From Smallanthus sonchifolius (lineage: Eukaryota; Streptophyta; Magnoliopsida; Asterales; Asteraceae), in NCBI GenBank assembly GCA_023525975.1, contig CM042032.1:19970001-20034000 (forward strand): a stretch of 64,000 nucleotides of DNA. The letters are read 5' to 3'. Each line of letters opens with the position of its first letter. Position 1 is the stretch's first letter. The position numbers and the translations under genes are program-made. Shown piece by piece: positions 56,007 to 64,000 of the stretch. Below the pieces are notes generated by a model that worked only from the letters and a program-made list of their open reading frames with translations, did no database searches and was not told the DNA's origin.

Positions 56007-57593
56007 AGTAAATTGTTTTTCATAAAATGTTTTCATGGAAGGTTTATTTTCGTTTGTTTTACTTTCTGTGAAAAGATTTTGAAAAAGCCAAACAAATTGA
56101 AAAAGTTAAAATCGACATTACTTGAAGTTATAAGGAGAAATGATAGTACATCAGTAAATGTTCAGTCACACATGACCTTAGATTGACTGGTTGGTGCTTT
56201 ATGTTAATATATCTGAATTATATGTTTTGATCTAAACTTCAGAGACTACACAAATAGGAAATGATAGTGTTATGTATGTATATAATTTGAATTGTCAGTA
56301 GACTAAAAGCGTCACTGAAACATTAGTAGTGTGAAAACATAATTGCATATGTTACAACTGTGATTTGAACCCATTTTATGCCTAGGTGTGTGTGTTAAAA
56401 GATCACTATCAGATAAAGAATATTAGCTTTTAATAAATATTGTCCTATGAGATCAGTTTCGGGTTATGTCCTTAGCACTATTCATTCGATTTGCTTCAGT
56501 GCCCATGTCCCGAAAAGCATGCAATTTGAAGTATAATCAAGATATGTATTTGACAACATCTGTCAAACATATACTAGCCCTTGGATCCTATTGATAAATC
56601 ATCTTTACTGATTCCATTGAATTCATAATCCAGATAACAGTTGGATCCACGTACCTGAATCTTATGATTTCACATATATAAGCCAAAACATTGAATCATT
56701 TGATTCTGAATCTCATTGATTCTCCAATTTGGATTCTGCTATTCATGTGCTAAGTGATGTCTCCTCATTCTGAAAATTCGGATAATATTTAGTAAAATCT
56801 CATATGTCTTGAAGATATTGCATTTACTTTCTGTTGTCATACTAGTGAGGTACACGTTGTATTTCATACTTAAATGGTACCTTAACTCACAAGAAAGTGG
56901 GAATGAGATGCTTTAGTTTCAAATCTTATAATATTGACAATTTGAATTGTGTGTCATAGCCTGATCCTATTTTCTTTAAATGTTTATCGCATATCATAAC
57001 TTGCAATATGAAAGTCTTGAAAAGATAGAGTGTGACAATCTTGAAAGATATTGCTTTGATGGGTCAAGGCTTGAAAGAATGACATAGGATACCATTTGAT
57101 ATTATATGGATTTTATATCCAAGATGTGTGATTGATATCCCATATATACTGATATGATCTTCTTACTCGTGATGTTCGACCAAAAATATGTGATTTTGTA
57201 TTTTACATTTCAGTTTATATAGAGAAAAACCAAAAAGATTTTGTCTTTCTTATGTTTGAAAAATCAAAAAGATTTTATTTTTCCAGCGTCCATGGAAATC
57301 TTAATTGTTGGTTATTCTTAGTTGTTCTCCTTTGCAAAAACTGAAAATTACAGACAGAAGTAGACAAGGGATCCTTCTCCCAAGTTTTCTTCTAGATAGA
57401 AAGAGAAAGTGCAGATGAACAAGATGAAGACTACAGTGTGTTTAATGATATATGAAGACGGATGATAATCTTCTAAAGCTATTGTTAACGGGGAGTCTGT
57501 TGGAGCATATTCTGGTGACAACGAGCTTGAAGATATTATGTCTTAGTCTTAGAGTCTTTGACTTGTAATTGATAGTATTGTTAGCAACAGTTA
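56007..57593 (+). other. Cop-B1 pol-LTR spacer
   Basis: Non-coding. Shares blocks with the other spacers (ATGATAGTACATCAG at 56144, GACTAAAAGCGTCACTGAAA at 56301, GTGTGTGTTAAAAGATCACT, CATGTCCCGAAAAGCATGCA, the GAGGTACACGTTG block). ORF3 is absent; only a PPT-like GGGGAGTCTGTTGGAGC at about 57490 hints at its former end. Confidence 0.75.
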
Positions 57594-57603
57594 AAGGGGA
57601 GTC
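57594..57603 (+). other. Cop-B1 polypurine tract
   Basis: AAGGGGAGTC before TGTTAGGACATG. Confidence 0.85.
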
Positions 57604-58340
57604 TGTTAGGACATGTTTTGTAATTGTTGATAAAATTCCGTGTAAGTTAATAGAGAGGCGAACTTGATAAGTTCGCCTAGCCTATTAGAGGCGAACTTAA
57701 TAAGTTCACCTAAGCATCTTTGAGGCGAACTTTAGTTCGCCTATAGCAGGTCTTGTGTCTATAAATAGAGAGTTTACAGATTCAGTGGAAGTAGCAGCGG
57801 AGGGACTTAATCGAGTGTATTCTGTAAACTCTGTGTTTTGTGGAATACAAAGAGAAAGTTTATTTACCTGCTGTTTCAATTGTCGATTGTTATACAGAAC
57901 ATTAATACGGTAGGATTCCGCATTCCGCGTTAACGATACGTCCTGTCACGAGATCGATCTAAGATGAGTTATGTGGACATGTTTTGTAACTGTTGATAAA
58001 ATTCTGTGTAAGTTCATAGAGAGGCGAACATGATAAGTTCGCCTAGCCTATTAGAGGCGAACTTAACAAGTTCGCCTAAGCATCTTTGAGGCGAACTAGT
58101 TAAGTTCGCCTATAGCAGGTCTTGTGTCTATAAATAGAGAGTTTACAGATTCAGTGGAAGCAGCAGCAGAGGGACTTAATCGAGTGTATTCTGTAAACTC
58201 TGTGTTTTCGGGAATACAAAGAGAAAGTTTATTTACCTGCTGTTTCTATTGTCAGTTGTTATACAGAACTTTAATATGGTAGGATTCCGCATTCCGCGTT
58301 AACGATACGTCCTGTCACGAGATCGATCTAAGATGAGTCA
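57604..58340 (+). repeat. Cop-B1 3' LTR in tandem duplicate
   Basis: First copy 57604-57978, second about 57975-58340. They share GGAC at the junction: the first lacks its last bases (CTACA), the second its first bases (TGTTA). The second also lacks the terminal TGTGGACCTACA. Each has three B-type palindromes upstream of TATAAATAG. Confidence 0.9.
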
Positions 58341-58869
58341 AGTCCTGCTCCTCCTCGAGCTCATCCTCCTGCGCAACCTCCGCGGCGTTGGCAGCCTCGA
58401 CCTGTCCCTCCATATCATCAATCCTTGCTCCCACTGCCTCGAGGTTAAGGTGTTGCACGTTCACTTGTGCCTGCAGCTCGTAGAATGTTGCCGCAAAGTT
58501 GTCTTGTACAATATTTAATCTAACTTGATTCTAAATCAGCTTCTCTACCCTCTTGTCAGTCTTGTATCCACAATGCAACAGCCCGGTGATCTCACCTGCA
58601 GCCTCACGCATGTTGCCTATCTCTCTATCCATCTTAGCTATGAAGGCAACTAAAACCTGCTCGAGTGGATACCTCAGCAGTGGCAAGACTCGCGAAGACG
58701 AAGAGGAAGAAGAAGGAATGTCAGCAGTGAGTGGGGGTGGGACCTGCTCCTCGTGGATCCAGCTCCTAATCCTATCAGGATACCAATCCCAGTCCTGCGT
58801 GTTGTCTCTGACACGCACATGAAAAGGCTCGTCATGCACTATAGCATCATCGATAGGTGTCAACCTCTT
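58341..58869 (-). pseudogene. Gyp-2 upstream ORF, partial
   Basis: Minus-strand frame entering at the Cop-E boundary (TPIDDAIVHDEPFHVRVRDN), with SWIHEEQVPPPL, a Ser-rich run, then a helical region (QVLVAFIAKMDREIGNMREA), one TAG near 58532 and a likely coiled coil (FYELQAQVNVQHLNLEAVGA), ending acidic (EDELEEEQD). It joins 23333 across Cop-B1. It is upstream of gag in the same orientation; its start lies beyond Cop-E, outside the window. Not a known enzyme. Confidence 0.65.
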
Positions 58870-59261
58870 TGTAGGTCCACATGACTCATCTTAGATCGAT
58901 CTCATGACAAGACGTCTCGATAACACAGAGTGCGGAATCTTTCGTGTTAACGTATGTATATCAATTGACAATAGAAATAACATGTAAATAAACTCACTTT
59001 TATATCACCAAACAGAGTTTACAGGATACTTGTCCGTTCAATCTTTCGTTCGTTGTATACATTCTGAATCTGTAAACTCCTTTTTATAAACACCAGTTCT
59101 GCAGTAGGCGAACTTAACAAGTTCGCTTCAAAGATGATAAGTTCGCCTCTAGCAGAACTTGTACTAATGCTTAGACAAAAACAAAACAATTACATAAAAA
59201 CATAAAGACAATAAGACCTAAACTATTACAAAGCTTTTGTTATTTAATCAATGTCCTAACA
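58870..59261 (-). repeat. Cop-E 3' LTR, 392 bp
   Basis: In element sense the start (TGTTAGGACATTG...CTTTATGTTTTTATG) resembles Cop-B2, while the last third (GTCATGAGATCGATCTAAGA) is Cop-B1-like. Two B-type palindromes at 59107-59147 lie about 16 bp from TTATAAAAAGG. Confidence 0.9.
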
Positions 59262-59275
59262 GACTCCCCCTTAAC
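59262..59275 (-). other. Cop-E polypurine tract
   Basis: Minus strand GTTAAGGGGGAGTC. Confidence 0.92.
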
Positions 59276-62200
59276 AATAGCTTGATCTTCTGTCTTCAGT
59301 CTGTATGATGAGCTCTTCCAGTTATCTGGTAATCTGCTTCCTGCATGCACTCCATATCTCTGACATATATCTAACACTCTTTTATACTGCAATCCTTGTT
59401 CTCTCCATTCATCAGTGAACATAATCTTATTCTTTCTTAACGTCGTCTGATCTTTCTTTGAGAAGTTAATAAGATTCATTGCATCATAGAAAATAACAAT
59501 GACCTTATTATCTTTATCAACAATCCTAGCTTCACCAGTATTCACATCTACATACCACCATTTCGTATTCCCAGAAAATCTTGTGGAATTTTCTTCAATG
59601 GTATCTTCTATACAGCACGTACTGGCTTGAACTTATACTTCCAAGTCACATTCGTAGTCTTTTGATCTACAATCTTCACTTTTTTTCCCTTCTGTGGTTT
59701 TAACCTTTCATACTTCCATGATCCACCTTCTCTTTTTATCAAATTTGCAATCACATCGGCTAATCCACACTTTGATCTATTAATCAATGCTTTCGTAGCT
59801 AGACCCTTCATTTCACACCTCGGCAAGGTATTGAAATACTTGATCCTCGGCTTTAAGTATTGAACACCAACAGATCTTTTAAGAGCAAAAAATATAGTGT
59901 CATCATCATAAAACCAACTTATGATCTTTCCAATACACCTCTCTTTATTCACCTATCTTTCTTTCTGAGCAAGTTGTATAAGTGACATTGGTAGTACTTT
60001 CATCCAACTGTTAACTACATCTCTCCACTGTTCTCTAGTTATTCCTGTATTTCTATACATCACAGGTTCTTCATTCAGCTTAGGAGACACATTATGAGTA
60101 GTATCAACATCAGAATCTGTCTTGGATTGAGCAGTATCATCAGGTGTAGTGATATCTTCAACAGATTCCATAGAATCTGTTACTCCATCATAAGAAAATT
60201 CAGGAATAACATCATCTTGGATGAAGTTATACGGAACATTCAGACCATCACTTCCTTCATATGTAACCTTAGATTTACTCTTTTCTATCTCAATCTCTAC
60301 AATCTCTCCTTCTTCAACATCATTATCCAACACATCCTCTTCATCATCATCAAATAATTCGTCTCTATCATCCAGAAATTCTAATTTCTCAGCTTCTTCT
60401 TCTTCTTCAGAATCTTGAAAGAATTCCCATGATAATATTTCTTCATTCACTCCAGAATCATGCTTGGTTCCTTCAATATTCCTGATGTAGACTCCCCCTG
60501 AACTCTTGATATAGGATTCACGTCAGCGTATTGACGATCACCCTCAACATTACCACTAGGATCATTGTCATAATCATTATTTCTTTGAACAGAATCAGCA
60601 TGACAAGTATCATGTATCCTTAACTCCCCTGAGCGTTAAGACGCTCAACAAGTTTAGACACCAATAACACTATGACAACAATCTGTGTAGCTTGATCTTG
60701 AAGGACTAACTGTCTCTGAGTATCAGTAGACATAAGAGTATCTACTTGAGTCTACAAAGCTATCACCTGTGATTCAAGGAATGTAATTCTTTCAAAATCA
60801 GACGGTTTTGAAGGACCAACTTCAGAGGTGTGTGGAACATGTGGAGAAAACACCGGAGATGGATGTTTAGAAGTGGGAGGTGTAATCAGTAAGGAAGCAA
60901 CAAAATTAGCATCCTTAACACCTTGAAATGAATGACCAGCAACAATAGAAGCAGACACAAGCTTCTGAGCATTTGGAATTGGAATAACATCACTATCCGA
61001 GTCAGAACTCTCATCAATTAAAGTTCTCTTGCCAAGTACTGTTCCAGAAGGAGGATTCCGAACAGACTTACGCCTCGGTTTTCTGGCTTTAGATTTAATA
61101 AGGTTCCCCGCATTAGCCAATGGTAACGTAGCCAATCTCTCATAATGATATGAGCTAAAATATCTAGATGAATCAGAATCAGTAGCTTCAGAATTAGGTA
61201 AGATAGTATCACCGGAATTCGTATCTACAACATTGCCTTCAGCTTCATGAATAGGTGAGTTCATAGCTTCATGATCAAAATCATCCATATTCATACCCAA
61301 ATCTTGTTCATTATCTTGAGCAATCTCTTCATGAACTGGTTCATTAATAGGAATGTGAACCTGTTCTTGTGGAATAGGAACATGTTGTTGTTGTTGAGCA
61401 GGAACTTGTTGTTGAACTGGAATTTGTTGTACTTGAATAGGAACTTGTTGTACCTGAGCTTGAACTCGTTGTTGAATTGGAACTTGATTATGGACTTGTC
61501 CTTGTACTAACTCCTCAGGATGAAACCAATTATCATTAGGTGGCTCAACATAATTAGGATTGATTAAGTGACCAAACAAAGGAGTTGGAACAGGAATTAG
61601 ATCAGCATTTTGTTGTTTCACCTTAGTATAATCAGTAAAGATTCTTTTTGACATAGGAGTCAAAGTCAAATGGATTGGATGCTGAGGTAAATTCGGAATT
61701 AAATGGGTCAGAATCATTTGCACGAACCTAGGATACATAAGGAACCCTTGACCTTCTAGAGGATTGATTTGCATGACCAACTCACAATAGATATATAAAG
61801 CAAAGTTAAACCGTTTGTTGAGGGTCAATGCAACCATTGCAGCTTGTAATGCACTCTTCAAACCATCAGTACCAGCCTTTCTTGGAGACAGACATTGTAT
61901 GATGACGTGCATAAAATACCTCCATTCACCAACTAAACTTCCTTTTCTTGCTTTTGTATCATTTGGTCTTCCTCTGTAACCCATCTTCTGAAAAAACCCC
62001 ATAATCAGTGTTCTAGGATAAGACATGGGATCATCAATAGCACCTCCCAATGCCAAAGCAACACGAATAGTTTCCAATGAAATAAATACCTCCGTATTAT
62101 TTACTGTAGCACTAAGTACGTTAGGTTCAACATCTGTATCTTGATGGATGGTATCCCAGAATTGTTGAATATACGGTAAACTGATGTACGGATTAGTAGA

Positions 62201-62320
62201 TAATGCCACATGCAATCGTGAACGATTTAGAAAATTGATAATTCCTTGAAAATTAACAGCTTCAGACATATTTGGATCCAATAACGCCACTTGATTATGT
62301 TTGTACTCAACACGACACAT
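59276..62320 (-). pseudogene. Cop-E ORF3, few lesions
   Basis: ATG 62320 (MCRVEYKHNQVALLD), open for 522 codons to 60752: NFLNRSRLHVALSTNPYIS, QFWDTIHQD, EWRYFMHVIIQCLS, RFNFALYIY, FLMYPRFVQMIL, Gln-rich linker, basic KPRRKSVRNPP. Shifts and a stop follow, then 60450-59608 (acidic block, HNVSPKLNEEPVMYRNTG, IFFALKRSVGVQYLKP), then 59545-59276 (FTDEWREQGLQYKR, YGVHAGSRLPDNWKSS). No stop remains before the purine tract. The N-terminal half is intact. Closest to Cop-B2. Confidence 0.87.
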
Positions 62321-63740
62321 TCTTGTGAACTTCCATCCGTACCATGTATCCGATCCAATCCCGAATCATTTAAATTAAAAATAAAATTTTCATGGAAGAT
62401 AGAAACAAAATATTTTTGGATTTTATCTGTACAAACGGAATCACATATTTTTGGTTTTTATCTGAGCAAACTGAAACACATATTTTTGGATGAATATCAT
62501 GAGCAAGAAGATCATATCAGTATATGAGCAATTCATCACACAGTTTATTATCAACTGTGGGTAACCTATGATATGAAACAATAAAACTCATACTTATGTA
62601 ACTCAATACTTTTTCAATTTTATGTAACTTTTGCAATCAATTTGAATAATACTTGAAATGATACACGATAAATTTCAATGTAAATAAGATCAGGTTATGA
62701 AATGCTCAATTTTTCATTCCGAATTTGCAATACAAAGCATGAATTTATAAATTGTCAATATTATATAATTTGAAACTATAAGCATTTTTCTTCCAAATTC
62801 ATGTGAGTTAGTACCATTTAGATGAAAACATCGTGTACCCCACATATATGCCAACAGAAATTTAAATTTGCACTATCTTCAAGACATACACAGTTTATTA
62901 CAAGATTAGATCAATCTCCAAGATGAAATTATCTCTATTAGCATAAATATAAAATAACAGATCCCAAAGGATATAAGAATCATGATGATTCAGAATCAAA
63001 AGATTCTAATGAATTGTCTATTATTGAGAATCAATAGATTCAGGTAGCAGGATTCAACTATTATCTAGATAAATATCAATGAAATCAGAATAGATGATGT
63101 ATCTAACTGATTCAAGGGTGAATATATGTTCTAACAGATGTTGTCAGAAACATATCTTAGTTCATCAACATATTGCATGTTTTTCGGGGCATGGGTAGTG
63201 AAGTGAACTGAAAGAGATTATGCTAAAGACATAATTCGATATTGGTCTCATGAAATTCTTAAAACCATATATTCTATATCTGATAATGATCTTTTACACA
63301 CACCCAGACATATAATGGATTCAAATCACAGATGTAATCATGTCATATTTAGTTTTCACACTACTATTGGTTCAAAAACGCTTCTAGTCTATTGACAATT
63401 CAAGTTTCAAACTCATATTCAAATTAAAACATATTATCAAGATTAGAGCATTCAAAACACTATCATTTCTCATTTATGCAGACTTTGAAATTCAGATCAA
63501 ATCAAATTATTTAAACTTTCATATATCAAATGTCTACTAAGGTCATGTGTAATGAACTATTCATTGATGTACTATCATTTCTTCTATAACTTCTAATGAT
63601 ATCAATTTTATATTTTTCATTTTGTTTTGAATTTTTATAAATAACAATTTTTGACTGAAATTTAAAATGCAGAAATATAATAAAGCAATAAAAGAAATTT
63701 AAAACAAAAACTCCCATGAAAATTTGTTTTTGAAAAACTT
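62321..63740 (-). other. Cop-E pol-ORF3 spacer
   Basis: Non-coding, 1.4 kb, with the conserved spacer blocks of Cop-B1/B2/C. It runs from the end of pol straight to the ORF3 ATG without the palindrome-rich leader present in Cop-B2 and Cop-C. Confidence 0.8.
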
Positions 63741-64000
63741 TTATTCGGGATTGATCATACCTATCATTTTGATTAGAAATTCAAACCTGGTACGATCAAA
63801 TGCCTTGGTAAAAAGATCAGAAAAATTATCATCTGTATGTACCTTTACTAGCTCAATCAACTTCTTATCTGCACAATCACGAATAAAATGATATCTAATT
63901 TCAATGTGCTTTGTTTTACTTAACAGGATTATTTGTGATAGACATTGTAGCATTATTATCAATAAACATGGGGGTTCCTGTAAAATTTGAACCGTAGTCT
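63741..64000 (-). pseudogene. pol: Cop-E pol, RNase H end
   Basis: Minus strand from the window edge: GTPMFIDNNATMSITNNPV, a 5-base deletion that shifts the frame, then SKTKHIEIRYHFIRDCADKK and the end RFEFLIKMIGMINPE with TAA at 63741. Conserved RNase H C-terminus. Confidence 0.9.

Larger units (their letters stand above)
23334..58340 (+). mobile_element. Cop-B1: copia element, internally deleted, host of Cop-B2
   Basis: A 350-bp 5' LTR, primer site, leader, gag and the first codons of protease lie at 23334-26490. Its pol end, spacer, purine tract and a doubled 3' LTR lie at 55951-58340. Everything between is Cop-B2 with its own insertions. Most of pol and all of ORF3 are missing. The 5' flank is TCCTC (23329-23333); the 3' flank cannot be matched because the last LTR copy lacks its terminal bases. 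It interrupts the acidic ORF upstream of gag in Gyp-2. Confidence 0.82.
58870..64000 (-). mobile_element. Cop-E: copia element, 5' part outside window
   Basis: Minus-strand element: 3' LTR (58870-59261), purine tract, ORF3, spacer and the end of pol reach the window edge. The left flank is CTCTT (58865-58869). Family close to Cop-B1/B2. Confidence 0.9.

Overview
The window is plant nuclear heterochromatin built from nested LTR retrotransposons; I see no host gene, rRNA, tRNA or CRISPR. All recognisable proteins are retroelement proteins: Ty3-like gag with two CCHC knuckles, Ty1/copia pol in PR-INT-RT-RNaseH order, and a third ORF downstream of pol. All primer sites read TGGTATCAGAGC (initiator tRNA-Met). 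A eudicot with many SIRE/Maximus-type copia elements fits; Asteraceae is my guess from the style of the third ORF, not a demonstrated fact.

Layout. An old Ty3-like element on the minus strand (Gyp-2) is the substrate; its pieces lie at 58863-58341, 23333-22516 and 9673-8249. Four elements split it: Gyp-1 (1-8248, non-autonomous Ty3-like, 2.49-kb LTRs), Cop-A (9674-22515, plus strand, 5-bp duplication AGCAT), Cop-B1 (23334-58340, plus) and Cop-E (58870 to beyond the window, minus). Cop-B1 contains Cop-B2 (26491-55950, plus), and Cop-B2 contains Cop-C (30377-41776, minus, duplication CTTGA) and Cop-D (43938-51154, minus, duplication ACTAA). Nesting reaches four levels. Joining the flanks restores reading in the interrupted gag or pol, which confirms the order.

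How the parts work together. The copia elements share one plan: LTR, tRNA-Met primer site, gag (UBN2-like domain, zinc knuckles, coiled coil), pol, a long conserved non-coding spacer, a large third ORF (here ORF3) of unknown function, purine tract, LTR. Cop-A has an uninterrupted pol but its protease aspartate is Tyr and its gag has stops. Cop-D is its pol-less relative, with paired LTRs, primer site and purine tract, so it could only have moved with enzymes from a Cop-A-like partner.

The most unusual signal is a set of family-specific palindromes. Each copia family repeats its own 20-26-bp inverted repeat in the U3 part of the LTR (just upstream of the TATA box in the B, C and E families), and again in the gag leader and/or the leader of ORF3. 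B/E and C palindromes have different outer arms but share the core ACTT-N3-AAGT. In Cop-A/D the same motif has also entered gag coding sequence, giving a lysine/alanine-rich tail resembling histone H1. Gyp-1 has its own hairpin arrays in its LTRs and a separate proline-rich ORF ending in a predicted membrane anchor. Co-occurrence of family-specific palindromes and a fast-evolving ORF3 suggests, as inference only, a self-recognition or anti-silencing system.
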